In this document: piece by piece, positions 8,151 to 17,385 of the stretch
How the letters are laid out: the number at the start of each line of letters is the position of its first letter
How positions within the stretch are numbered: the stretch's first letter is position 1
From: Pollutibacter sp044353505
GTDB taxonomy: Bacteria > Bacteroidota > Bacteroidia > Chitinophagales > Chitinophagaceae
DNA: 64,000 nt
Assembly: GCA_044353505.1 (NCBI GenBank)
Contig: JBILBU010000004.1
Span: 1-64,000 of the forward strand
Direction of reading: 5' to 3'
Position numbers and translations under genes: made by a program
The notes under the pieces: generated by a model
What the model saw: the letters and a program-made list of their open reading frames with translations, nothing else
Database searches by the model: none
What the model was told of the DNA's origin: nothing

Positions 8151-8831
8151 TCAATCATTCATGCATTCTTTTGCCCAAGTCAATGCAAGTGTAAGCTGCT
8201 CATCAGGAGTTAGTAAGCTGTTATCAAGCACAATTGCATCATCTGCTTTTCTAAGTGGGGAGATTTCGCGGTTGGAATCTGCGTAATCACGTGCTTCCAG
8301 GTTTGCTTTTACCTCTTCGATTGTGATATTGGGGTTCGTTGAAACCAACTCCTTGTATCTTCTTGCAACACGAACGTCTACATCTGCTGTCATGAAGATT
8401 TTGAGTTCTGCTTCAGGAAATACGGCTGTGCCAATATCCCGACCATCCATTACAATTCCTCTATGTTTACCTATTAGTCGTTGCTGGGCAACAGCAAAAT
8501 CACGAACTTCTTTAATTGCAGCCACTTCACTTACTTTGGAAGCAACCGACATGCCTCGAATCAAGGCATCAACATTTTCGCCATTCAAAAAAATCTCATT
8601 ATTACCATTGAGTGGGTTAATGGCAAAAGAAAGCGTAATATTATTGATTGCATGATCAATAGATATCTTACTCGTCAGGTCAACTTGATTTCGTATAAAA
8701 AATAGAGTAATTGCACGATACATCGCGCCTGAATCAATAAAGATATAATTCAACTCTTTTGCCATCTGGCGAGCCATGGTACTCTTTCCACAAGACGACC
8801 AACCATCTAGCGTAATGATGATCTTTTTCAT
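8151..8831 (-). CDS. cmk: Cytidylate kinase
   Basis: 226 residues, typical of (d)CMP kinase. It phosphorylates CMP and dCMP to the diphosphates with ATP. The P-loop GWSSCGKST is at residues 10-18 and the CMP-binding segment DGRDIGTAVFP is intact. The end abuts the convergent ispH stop exactly. The 235 bp upstream hold no clear promoter, though a direct repeat of TACGCC..ATGAA (about 8926 and 8944) is visible. Confidence 0.95.
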   Translation of the reverse strand: MKKIIITLDGWSSCGKSTMARQMAKELNYIFIDSGAMYRAITLFFIRNQVDLTSKISIDHAINNITLSFAINPLNGNNEIFLNGENVDALIRGMSVASKVSEVAAIKEVRDFAVAQQRLIGKHRGIVMDGRDIGTAVFPEAELKIFMTADVDVRVARRYKELVSTNPNITIEEVKANLEARDYADSNREISPLRKADDAIVLDNSLLTPDEQLTLALTWAKECMND

Positions 8832-9066
8832 TGCTGCAATATCGTGCTTATTTGGAGAATAGCCATCACGGGAGAATACAAGTTAGATTCTTGAACTGAG
8901 ATAAAAATTTTGTTACGCCCCATGAAGGGTAGAGATACGCCATGAAATGGAGAAAAATGAACATTCCAAGGGAGTTTACCCTCTTCTATCAGATAGTTGC
9001 AGTGTCAGTCACCTTAAACCCTTCAGTATTTCACATAATTATTTATCTTAGACTATAATATCTACC

Positions 9067-10053
9067 ATGTTAAAAATCGGCATTTTTGGAGCGGGTCATT
9101 TAGGGAAATTTCACATCAGCAATTGGAAGGAAATTGATGGTGTTGAATTGGTGGGGTTTTATGACCCAAACGATAAAACTGCAGCCGAGGTAGTTGAGAA
9201 ATTTGGTCTCAAGCGCTATGAAGATATTGATGCATTAATGAATGAAATTGATGCAGCAGATGTCATCACGCCAACCCAATTTCATTTTCCTGTATGTGAG
9301 ATTGCCTTAAGAAAAAGCAAGCACGTATTTGTTGAAAAACCCATGGCAAATGATATGCATGAGGCAAAGAAACTTTTAAAGTTAACCAATGAGGCAAAAG
9401 TAAAATTTCAGGTAGGCCATGTAGAACGGTTTAATCCAGCGTTTCTTGCCCTTAATGGAAGAAAGCTAAATCCAATGTTCATTGAGGTACATAGACTCGC
9501 TCAATTCAATCCTAGAGGAACTGAGGTTAGTGTTATACTTGATCTCATGATACATGACATTGACATCATTCTGCATTTGGTCAACAGTGAGATAAAACAC
9601 ATCTCAGCAAGTGGCGTGGCGGTTATGACCGATACGCCAGACATAGCAAATGTGCGTATTGAATTTCACAATGGCTGTGTAGCCAACCTAACTTCTTCAA
9701 GGATTTCCATGAAGAAGATGAGGAAAATGAGGCTATTTCAAAAGGATGCCTACATAGGAATTGATTTCCTCGATAAAAAAACAGAAATAATAAGGTTAAA
9801 GGCAGATCAGGAAAATGACGACCTCTTTACATTTGATATTGATACGCCCAATGGTGCGAGATCAATCGCTGTGGAGAATCCTGAAATTATTGAAGTTAGT
9901 GCCATCAAAGCAGAGCTTACTGCATTTAGGGATGCAATACTCAGCGACACAATTCCAGTTGTTTCAGAGTTAGATGGATACCAAGCCCTTGATGTTGCAC
10001 ATCAAATACTTTCTAAAATTGGAAGTGCTGTGGGCCGAGACACTGGGTCGTAA
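9067..10053 (+). CDS. Gfo/Idh/MocA-family NAD(P)-dependent oxidoreductase
   Basis: 328 residues. The N-terminal Rossmann fold opens with GIFGAGHLGKFH. The family motif EKPMA follows near residue 95, and then VGHVERFNPA, a form often seen in sugar-nucleotide 3-dehydrogenases such as GnnA. The C-terminal alpha/beta domain supplies the substrate site. I infer a nucleotide-sugar or cyclitol substrate used in envelope glycan or lipid A modification, but no partner aminotransferase is adjacent and the substrate is open. It ends 12 bp from the convergent ispD. Confidence 0.85.
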   Translation: MLKIGIFGAGHLGKFHISNWKEIDGVELVGFYDPNDKTAAEVVEKFGLKRYEDIDALMNEIDAADVITPTQFHFPVCEIALRKSKHVFVEKPMANDMHEAKKLLKLTNEAKVKFQVGHVERFNPAFLALNGRKLNPMFIEVHRLAQFNPRGTEVSVILDLMIHDIDIILHLVNSEIKHISASGVAVMTDTPDIANVRIEFHNGCVANLTSSRISMKKMRKMRLFQKDAYIGIDFLDKKTEIIRLKADQENDDLFTFDIDTPNGARSIAVENPEIIEVSAIKAELTAFRDAILSDTIPVVSELDGYQALDVAHQILSKIGSAVGRDTGS

Positions 10054-10065
10054 TAAAAGAATTAC

Positions 10066-10752
10066 CTACCCCCTATTTACTGATATAGCCAAACGCCATT
10101 CAGCAAAAGCTAGATCTTCTGGGAATGTAATTTTTATGTTTTTCTCCTCGCCATCAACCAAGTGAACTGGAATGCCAAATGCTTCAACAACTGTTGCTTC
10201 ATCGGTAAAAGCAATGGAATAAGCAAGATCAAATGCGGGTAGAATATGCTGAGCCAAAAAAGTTTGCGGTGTTTGAACGATGAACAAATTATCGCGTGGT
10301 ATGACTTTGGAGTCAATGTCATCGCCAGACTTCTTCCTTAGGCTATCACGCACAGGAATAACAGGTATTGCAGAGCCATGCTTTTCAGCTTCAATGCCAC
10401 ATCGCCTAATCAGTTCAGAAGATACCAGACATCGTACGGCATCATGAACATAAACCAAGCCTTCATCAACGACATATTTAAGGCCATTTTGGACTGAATG
10501 AAATCTTGTCTCACCGCCCTCTACAAGAATAATATTAGCATTGTAGCCATAGTTATCAATCATTGATGTAGCCAATGAAATATAATCTTTAGGGAGTACC
10601 AAGACAATATGGATGTCAGCATACGCAAGGAGAAAAGCATCTATAGCATGAAGCAGAATTGGCTTTCCGTTTAAGGGGATAAATTGCTTTGGAAGCTCCT
10701 GCCCCATTCGTAAACCTGACCCGCCTGCAACTATGATGGCTGTTTTTTTCAT
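10066..10752 (-). CDS. ispD: 2-C-methyl-D-erythritol 4-phosphate cytidylyltransferase
   Basis: 228 residues, normal for IspD. It makes CDP-methylerythritol from MEP and CTP. The nucleotide-binding signature AIIVAGGSGLRMG is at the N-terminus, and VHDAVRC near residue 100 and IPVRDS mark the IspD group. The ATG overlaps the stop of the upstream permease as ATGA (10749-10752), so the two genes are translationally coupled although their functions look unrelated. It is not fused to IspF. Confidence 0.94.
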   Translation of the reverse strand: MKKTAIIVAGGSGLRMGQELPKQFIPLNGKPILLHAIDAFLLAYADIHIVLVLPKDYISLATSMIDNYGYNANIILVEGGETRFHSVQNGLKYVVDEGLVYVHDAVRCLVSSELIRRCGIEAEKHGSAIPVIPVRDSLRKKSGDDIDSKVIPRDNLFIVQTPQTFLAQHILPAFDLAYSIAFTDEATVVEAFGIPVHLVDGEEKNIKITFPEDLAFAEWRLAISVNRG

Positions 10753-12176
10753 CCGACAGTTTTTCTACTCCTGACTGCAATATAATAAAGTGGCACACCA
10801 AGAAGGGTAATAATCAATCCTGGCCATGTGTATTCTGGCTTGAATATGATCAGTAAAATACAAAAAGATGTACCCATCAAAATATACAATATCGGCAATA
10901 CAGGATATCCAAAAGCTCTGTAGGGCCTTTCCATTTCAGGTCTTTTTTTACGAAGAATAAAAACTCCGAGGATTGTAAGCACGTAGAATATCACAACAAT
11001 AAAAGAAACCATATCAAGAAGTTGGCCGTAGCGTCCACTTAAACACAAAAGTGAGGCTACGATAGTTTGACTCCACAATGCCCATTGGGGAACAGCGTTT
11101 GCATTGAGAACACCTGCTTTCTTGAAAAACAATCCATCTTGGGCCATGGTGTAATATACCCTAGCGCCCGCCATGACAAGACCATTGATGCATCCAAAAG
11201 TGGACACCATGATGAGGATGGCAATGATGGACCGACCAGCAGCACCAAAAATTGCGCTGGCAGCTGCCACAGCAATCCGGTCTTCCTCCGGCTTTGCAAT
11301 TTGATCCATAGGCAAGACATTGAGGTACATCAAATTTGCAGATACATAAATCAGCGTAACAATGAGTGTTCCAAGAAAAAGGCTCAATCCAATATTGCGC
11401 TTAGGATTCTTTATTTCACCTGCGATAAAAGTGACATTATTCCATGCATCACTACTAAACACCGAACCCACCATTGAAGCAGCAACAGCACCCAATAGGG
11501 TAATTCCCCCAATTGATTCCCAGGTAACGCTGCCATCATCGTGAATAAGAGATTTTTGAGAGAAGAAGCCTGTGGCCATATTTTCTGACCAAAAACTATG
11601 CTCAACAAATAAAAATCCGCAAAGAATCAAACCGAATAACGCCAGCAGTTTTGAGATGGTAAATGTTGTTTGAATAGCTTTGCCTTCCTTCACTCCTTTT
11701 GTGTTGATATATGTCAAGAGCACAATGACTCCAATGGAAACAAGTTGAGCTGGATAGATTTTTAGAGCGCCCAATTGAAACAGGATATTTTGGTCCTGCA
11801 TATTTAAGGCAGGAAAAAAGTAACCCGCAAATTTAGCAAACGCCACACCAACAGCAGCGATGGTACCGGTTTGAATAACAGCAAAAAAGCTCCACCCATA
11901 TAGAAAGCCAACGAGGGGGTTATACGCTTCTTTTAGATAAACGTACTGTCCTCCTGCTTTGGGAAACATCCCACTTAGTTCACCATAACTGAGTGCCGCA
12001 CTGATGGTCATAAAGCCTGTAAGTACCCAAACAAAAATAATCCACCCAGCACTCCCCACATTCCTGGCAATATCTGCAGTTACTATAAAAATACCAGAGC
12101 CAATCATTGAGCCTGCAACCAACATTGTTGCGTCCAGGAGGCCGAGGCTAGGTTTAAATTCGTTATTTTCTGACAT
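10749..12176 (-). CDS. APC-superfamily amino acid permease
   Basis: 475 residues with about 12 hydrophobic segments, as in the amino acid/polyamine/organocation superfamily. The N-terminal GSMIGSGIFIV helix break is the substrate-binding signature of LAT-like and other APC transporters. It should import or exchange amino acids across the inner membrane. The substrate is not predictable. Its stop overlaps the start of ispD by 4 bp. Confidence 0.9.
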   Translation of the reverse strand: MSENNEFKPSLGLLDATMLVAGSMIGSGIFIVTADIARNVGSAGWIIFVWVLTGFMTISAALSYGELSGMFPKAGGQYVYLKEAYNPLVGFLYGWSFFAVIQTGTIAAVGVAFAKFAGYFFPALNMQDQNILFQLGALKIYPAQLVSIGVIVLLTYINTKGVKEGKAIQTTFTISKLLALFGLILCGFLFVEHSFWSENMATGFFSQKSLIHDDGSVTWESIGGITLLGAVAASMVGSVFSSDAWNNVTFIAGEIKNPKRNIGLSLFLGTLIVTLIYVSANLMYLNVLPMDQIAKPEEDRIAVAAASAIFGAAGRSIIAILIMVSTFGCINGLVMAGARVYYTMAQDGLFFKKAGVLNANAVPQWALWSQTIVASLLCLSGRYGQLLDMVSFIVVIFYVLTILGVFILRKKRPEMERPYRAFGYPVLPILYILMGTSFCILLIIFKPEYTWPGLIITLLGVPLYYIAVRSRKTVG

Positions 12177-12186
12177 ACAGTTGGTT

Positions 12187-12218
12187 TTAAAAAAAATCCC
12201 GATTCAAATGAATCGGGA
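12187..12218 (-). terminator. Intrinsic terminator after the ompH-like gene
   Basis: A 10-bp perfect stem (TCCCGATTCA / TGAATCGGGA, 12197-12218) with a 2-base centre is followed on the minus strand by a long U-run (A-run at 12189-12196 on the plus strand). It ends the rpoC-ompH side before the permease gene. Confidence 0.85.
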
Positions 12219-12245
12219 CTGAAGTTAAGTATTTCGAATAATGTT

Positions 12246-12842
12246 TTATTTTTTCCCAGAAGTTTTATTGTAGTCGGCATTGAGGCCAGCTACTACATCG
12301 TTGGTTATATCATAGGCCTTATCCTTATAAAACAAGAAATTAAGCGAGTTTGAATAAGAAAAGATGTAGGCATAGTTTTTAGTCTTGTTGTACTCAACCA
12401 AGAACTTGTCAATTTTATTCCTGAGCTCTTGCATCGTAGTTGCCCCTTCGCCAGCGATCGTGTTTTCAAGAGAGCGCTTCTGCTCTTCAAGATTTTGCAT
12501 TTTCCCTTGGTAAGCACGTTGAAAATTTTCATACTCTGCCTGAGTGATGGATTCTCCTCTCTTAGCAAATGCTATTCGCTCATTTTCAATTCGTTGAAAA
12601 GCATTGTTTAAGTCGCGGTCAGCCGACTCCTTCTTCCTGTCAAAATCAACCATCTTCTCTTTATAAAAAAGATACTTTTCTTGCAGGCTGTCGAGGTCAA
12701 CATAAGCCAACTTAACCACTGTAGCACTATCTGACAGGGCGTTTGATGAGGCGGCAGTTTGCTTTCCGATATTTTTAACTTGTAGAAGAAGTAAGATTGC
12801 AAGGCCTGCGCCCAGTAAGATGTTTATGACTTTTTGATTCAT
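12246..12842 (-). CDS. OmpH/Skp-family periplasmic chaperone-like protein
   Basis: 198 residues. A hydrophobic N-terminal signal or anchor (about 5-22) is followed by a long charged coiled coil (about 50-125) and a short C-terminal domain, the layout of OmpH/Skp proteins that hold unfolded outer-membrane proteins. It is about 40 residues longer than Skp of E. coli. The N-terminal hydrophobic stretch has no clear cleavage site, so it may stay membrane-anchored. It lies 61 bp after rpoC, across a hairpin. Confidence 0.78.
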   Translation of the reverse strand: MNQKVINILLGAGLAILLLLQVKNIGKQTAASSNALSDSATVVKLAYVDLDSLQEKYLFYKEKMVDFDRKKESADRDLNNAFQRIENERIAFAKRGESITQAEYENFQRAYQGKMQNLEEQKRSLENTIAGEGATTMQELRNKIDKFLVEYNKTKNYAYIFSYSNSLNFLFYKDKAYDITNDVVAGLNADYNKTSGKK

Positions 12843-12871
12843 TGTTACAGCTATTTATTGTTCAATATGAA

Positions 12872-12895
12872 AAGGGAGCAGTTGGCTGCTCCCTT
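12872..12895 (-). terminator. Hairpin after rpoC
   Basis: A 10-bp perfect stem (AAGGGAGCAG / CTGCTCCCTT) with a TTGG loop lies between the rpoC stop and the ompH-like gene. The downstream U-run is short, so termination may be partial and allow read-through. Confidence 0.6.
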
Positions 12896-12903
12896 CGATT
12901 TAA

Positions 12904-15900
12904 TTATTCTTCCTCATCGAAGCTCATCACTTCGCGTGTTGTTTGAAGGAGTTCGTATTCCTCTTTACTTCCTACAAGCACATTTTCATAATCTCTAAGT
13001 CCGGTTCCGGCAGGGATATGGTGACCAGTGATAACGTTTTCTTTAAGTCCAAGCATATCATCGGTCTTGCCTTGAATGGCTGCAGAAGAAAGCACCTTGG
13101 TTGTTTCCTGGAATGATGCTGCTGAAATCCAACTTTGAGTTCCGAGAGAAGCCTTTGTGATACCCAACAACACCGGTGTTGATGTGGCAGCGTTTGCATC
13201 ACGGAATTCAATAATCTTTTTATCAGCTCTGCGGAGAATTGAGTTTTCTTCTCTTATTTCACGAAGACTGGCGATCTGACCAGCTTTCAACACTTCAGAA
13301 TCTCCTGCATCTTCAACAACTTTTTTGTCGTAGATCCAATCGTTTTCGATGTTGAAGTCTAGACGATCTTCGAGATCCCCTTCAAGGAAGCGGGTATTTC
13401 CTGGATCAATGATTTCAACTTTTCTCATCATTTGGCGAACGATAACTTCAATATGCTTGTCGTTAATCTTCACACCCTGCAAACGATATACTTCCTGAAT
13501 CTCATTAACAACATACTCTTGAACTGCGAATGGGCCCTTGATTGCAAGGATATCAGCCGGAGCAATCTGACCATCTGACAATGGTGTTCCAGCTTTTACG
13601 AAGTCGCCATCTTGTACAAGAATTTGACGGGTAAGGGTAACGAGGTATTTCTTTTGAATGCCATCTTTGGCCTCAACTGTGATTTCCCTGTTACCGCGTT
13701 TAATCTGACCGAAAGTAACCACACCATCAATTTCTGAAACAACCGCAGGATTGCCTGGATTTCTTGCTTCAAAAAGTTCAGTTACACGTGGAAGACCTCC
13801 AGTGATATCACGAAGCTTACCGAGTACCCTTGGTATTTTCACAAGAACCTGACCGGCTCTTACATCATCACCTTCTTCGATGACAATATGTGAACCTACT
13901 GGTAGGTTATATGATTTTTCATCTTTTCCAAGAATCTTGAGCGATGGTATTTTGGTTTTGTCTTTAGACTCAATTACAACCTTCTCTCTATGTCCTGTTT
14001 GCTCATCCGCTTCTTCGCGATAAGTAACACCATCGATTACATTTTCAAATTCAATTTGTCCTGCGATCTCTGCAACAACTACGTTGTTGAATGGATCCCA
14101 ACTACAAATCACATCACCTTTGGCTACTTTCTTACCCTCTGAAACTGCCAACACTGAACCGTAAGGAACGTTGTTGGTAATTAGTATACGGTCGTTCTTA
14201 AGGTCCATGATACGCATTTCCGCTGTCCGGCCGATGACGATCTGAACATCTTTTCCTTCGTTATTCTTCGCTTTTACTGTACGAAGACCATCGAACTGAA
14301 CAACACCCTCGAACTTAGCCATAAGGTGAGATTCAACTGATGCAGATCCTGCAACACCACCCACGTGGAATGTACGAAGCGTCAGCTGAGTTCCAGGCTC
14401 ACCAATTGATTGGGCAGCGATGATTCCTACAGCGTCTCCTTTTTGAGCAATATTACCAGTTGCGAGGTTCAATCCATAGCAATTCACACAAACTCCACGC
14501 TTACTTTCGCAAGTCAGTACAGAACGTATTTCAATGGTCTCAATTCCTGCTTCTTCGATTTTTTTTGCTTTGTCTTCGTTGATATGCTGACCAGCAGCTA
14601 CAATAAGCGTATCGGTCAATGGCTCGTATACATCATGAAGTGAAGTACGGCCTAATATTCTATCATATAATGGTTCAACGATGTCCTCGTTATCTTTCAG
14701 TGCACTGGTTGCGATACCTCTGAGGGTTCCGCAATCTTCATCAGCAATAATCACATCCTGAGCAACGTCAACCAAACGACGGGTTAGGTAACCAGCATCG
14801 GCAGTTTTCAGGGCAGTATCGGCAAGACCCTTACGGGCACCGTGCGTAGAGATAAAGTACTCCAATACACTCAATCCATCTTTAAAGTTGGAAAGAATTG
14901 GATTCTCGATAATCTCTGAACCTGATGAACCACTTTTTCTTGGTTTTGCCATAAGTCCACGAATACCAGCAAGCTGTTTAACCTGCTGCTTACTACCCCT
15001 TGCACCTGAGTCAAGCATCATATAAACAGAGTTGAATCCTTGTTTATCAGTTGCCATTGCACGAATAAGGGATTCAGTAACCTTGGTATCTACCCTTGAC
15101 CAGATATCAATAATTTGATTGTAACGCTCATTGTTTGTGATCAACCCCATGTTGTAGTTGCTCCATACTTCCTTCACTTCTTCTGAAGCCTGGTCAATCA
15201 TATCTTCCTTCTTCACAGGAAGAATAAGATCTTGTATGTTAAACGACAACCCACCTCTGAATGCCATACGGAAACCTATTTCCTTGATGGCATCTAGAAA
15301 CTTAGCTGTGGTTGGGACGTTTGTAATTTTGATGATTTCGCCAATGATATCCCTCAAACTTTTTTTCGTTAACAGGGCGTTGATGAAACCAACTTCTGGA
15401 GGAACAGCCTGATTGAACAAGACACGACCAACGGTAGTTTCAATTAATTTGTATTCAAGAATACCTTGGTCGCTGCGCACATTGGCTTTTACTTTTATGA
15501 ATGCGTGAAGATCAACCTTGCCTTCATTGTAGGCAATAATTACCTCGTCGGCATTGTAGAAACGCATGCCCTCGCCTTTTACGAAATCTTCTTCGTTGTT
15601 GCGCTTTCCTTTAGATATATAATACAAACCAAGAACCATGTCCTGAGAAGGAAGGGTGATTGGCGTACCATTCTGTGGATTTAATATGTTGTGAGAGGCA
15701 AGCATCAATAGCTGAGCTTCAAGTACTGCAGCGTGACTAAGCGGCACGTGAACTGCCATCTGATCTCCATCGAAATCGGCATTGAAAGAAGCACAAACAA
15801 GCGGGTGAAGCTGTATTGCTTTTCCTTCAACCAATTTAGGCTGGAAAGATTGAATGGACAACCTGTGCAACGTTGGGGCACGGTTCAGCATGATTGGATG

Positions 15901-17193
15901 ACCTTTCAAAATATTTTCAAGGATATCCCAAACGATGGCTTCTTTACGGTCAACTAATTTACGAGCCGACTTCACCGTTTTTACAATACCTCTTTCGATA
16001 AGCTTTCTAATGATAAATGGCTTAAACAATTCAGCAGCCATATCTTTTGGAAGTCCACACTCATGCAACTTCAATTCTGGTCCTACTACAATTACAGAAC
16101 GACCGGAATAGTCAACTCGCTTACCCAAAAGATTCTGACGGAAACGACCTTGCTTACCTTTAAGTACATCACTCAAAGATTTAAGTGCTCGTCCGCCTTC
16201 AGCTTTTACTGCATTTGATTTACGGCTGTTGTCAAACAGAGAGTCGATTGCTTCTTGCAACATCCTCTTTTCATTCCTCAGGATAACCTCAGGAGCTTTG
16301 ATTTCCAACAAACGCTTAAGACGGTTATTCCTTATGATTACGCGACGATACAAGTCGTTCAAATCAGAAGATGCAAATCGTCCGCCATCCAATGGAACTA
16401 GTGGACGAAGCTCTGGTGGTATAACTGGTATGTATTGCATAACCATCCACTCTGGACGGTTTACGATTCTTGAATTGGCATCACGGAAAGACTCAACTAC
16501 ACTAAGGCGTTTTAGCGCATCAGCTTTACGTTGTTGAGAAGTTTCTGTTTCAGCAGTTCTGCGAAGGGAGAAACTAAGTGAATCAAGTTCGATTCTTAGA
16601 AGCAAATCATGTACAGCTTCTGCACCCATCTTCGCGATGAATTTATTTGGATCTTCATCGGGCAGGTACTGGTTTTCTTTTGGAAGTGTATCTAACAAGT
16701 CGAGGTACTCCTCTTCTGCAAGAAGATCGCCTTGTTTTTTTCCTTTATCGCCCAAGATACCTGGTTGAATAACTACAAAACGTTCGTAGTAAATTATGCT
16801 CTCTAATTTCTTTGAGCTAATGCCCAATAAGTATCCGATTTTATTTGGCAAACTTTTGAAGTACCAGATGTGAACGACAGGAACTACCAACTTGATGTGA
16901 CCCATCCGCTCACGGCGAACTTTCTTTTCAGTTACTTCAACTCCACAACGATCGCACACGATACCCTTGTAACGGATTCTCTTGTACTTTCCGCAAGCGC
17001 ACTCATAATCCTTTACAGGACCAAAAATCTTTTCACAGAACAAACCGTCACGCTCTGGCTTGTAGGTTCTGTAGTTGATGGTCTCTGGTTTCAGCACCTC
17101 TCCATAAGACCTATCAAGGATCGAATCTGGAGAAGCAAGGCTGATTGTAATCTTTGAAAAAGATTTCGGGCGATTGTCTTTTTTGATAGCCAT
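12904..17193 (-). CDS. rpoC: DNA-directed RNA polymerase subunit beta'
   Basis: 1429 residues, full length for Bacteroidota. The catalytic magnesium motif NADFDGDQM lies near residues 469-477. The N-terminal zinc finger cysteines (CACGK ... CDRCG) and the second zinc site (CESKRGVCVNC) are present, and the bridge and trigger-helix regions look intact. It forms the clamp and half of the active site of RNA polymerase. The usual partner rpoB is not upstream: the preceding gene is an unrelated 521-residue protein, with a 192-bp gap holding a possible promoter and a leader hairpin. Confidence 0.98.
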   Translation of the reverse strand: MAIKKDNRPKSFSKITISLASPDSILDRSYGEVLKPETINYRTYKPERDGLFCEKIFGPVKDYECACGKYKRIRYKGIVCDRCGVEVTEKKVRRERMGHIKLVVPVVHIWYFKSLPNKIGYLLGISSKKLESIIYYERFVVIQPGILGDKGKKQGDLLAEEEYLDLLDTLPKENQYLPDEDPNKFIAKMGAEAVHDLLLRIELDSLSFSLRRTAETETSQQRKADALKRLSVVESFRDANSRIVNRPEWMVMQYIPVIPPELRPLVPLDGGRFASSDLNDLYRRVIIRNNRLKRLLEIKAPEVILRNEKRMLQEAIDSLFDNSRKSNAVKAEGGRALKSLSDVLKGKQGRFRQNLLGKRVDYSGRSVIVVGPELKLHECGLPKDMAAELFKPFIIRKLIERGIVKTVKSARKLVDRKEAIVWDILENILKGHPIMLNRAPTLHRLSIQSFQPKLVEGKAIQLHPLVCASFNADFDGDQMAVHVPLSHAAVLEAQLLMLASHNILNPQNGTPITLPSQDMVLGLYYISKGKRNNEEDFVKGEGMRFYNADEVIIAYNEGKVDLHAFIKVKANVRSDQGILEYKLIETTVGRVLFNQAVPPEVGFINALLTKKSLRDIIGEIIKITNVPTTAKFLDAIKEIGFRMAFRGGLSFNIQDLILPVKKEDMIDQASEEVKEVWSNYNMGLITNNERYNQIIDIWSRVDTKVTESLIRAMATDKQGFNSVYMMLDSGARGSKQQVKQLAGIRGLMAKPRKSGSSGSEIIENPILSNFKDGLSVLEYFISTHGARKGLADTALKTADAGYLTRRLVDVAQDVIIADEDCGTLRGIATSALKDNEDIVEPLYDRILGRTSLHDVYEPLTDTLIVAAGQHINEDKAKKIEEAGIETIEIRSVLTCESKRGVCVNCYGLNLATGNIAQKGDAVGIIAAQSIGEPGTQLTLRTFHVGGVAGSASVESHLMAKFEGVVQFDGLRTVKAKNNEGKDVQIVIGRTAEMRIMDLKNDRILITNNVPYGSVLAVSEGKKVAKGDVICSWDPFNNVVVAEIAGQIEFENVIDGVTYREEADEQTGHREKVVIESKDKTKIPSLKILGKDEKSYNLPVGSHIVIEEGDDVRAGQVLVKIPRVLGKLRDITGGLPRVTELFEARNPGNPAVVSEIDGVVTFGQIKRGNREITVEAKDGIQKKYLVTLTRQILVQDGDFVKAGTPLSDGQIAPADILAIKGPFAVQEYVVNEIQEVYRLQGVKINDKHIEVIVRQMMRKVEIIDPGNTRFLEGDLEDRLDFNIENDWIYDKKVVEDAGDSEVLKAGQIASLREIREENSILRRADKKIIEFRDANAATSTPVLLGITKASLGTQSWISAASFQETTKVLSSAAIQGKTDDMLGLKENVITGHHIPAGTGLRDYENVLVGSKEEYELLQTTREVMSFDEEE

Positions 17194-17242
17194 AATGAGT
17201 TATCTGTTTTACAATGTTCACGTTAGCATGGACATAACCTAC

Positions 17243-17258
17243 CGGCAATAATTTGCCG
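17243..17258 (-). other. Small hairpin in the rpoC leader
   Basis: A 6-bp perfect stem, CGGCAA / TTGCCG with a 4-base loop, lies 50-65 bp before the rpoC ATG. It has no U-run, so it is not a simple terminator. A role in leader stability or regulation is speculative. Confidence 0.3.
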
Positions 17259-17319
17259 ATCAACCATTATTGATATTCAATAATCTAAAGAAAAACAAGA
17301 ATGGAGGTATATGGACATG

Positions 17320-17327
17320 CAAATTTA
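17320..17327 (-). promoter_or_regulatory. Putative -7 element for rpoC
   Basis: On the minus strand this reads TAAATTTG, matching TAnnTTTG. It lies in the gap between the upstream helical-repeat gene and rpoC and would give a leader of about 120 nt. No TTG stands at the expected -33 spacing. It supports rpoC having its own promoter here. Confidence 0.35.
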
Positions 17328-17385
17328 AGGACTGCAAATGTAGTCGAAAAAGCCAAAAAAACAATATTTTTCTTTTAAAAAGAGC

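Noticed and set aside
8832..9066. tRNA or small RNA gene between cmk and the Gfo/Idh gene
   Set aside because: No T-loop or acceptor-stem pattern was found on either strand; only a weak direct repeat is present.
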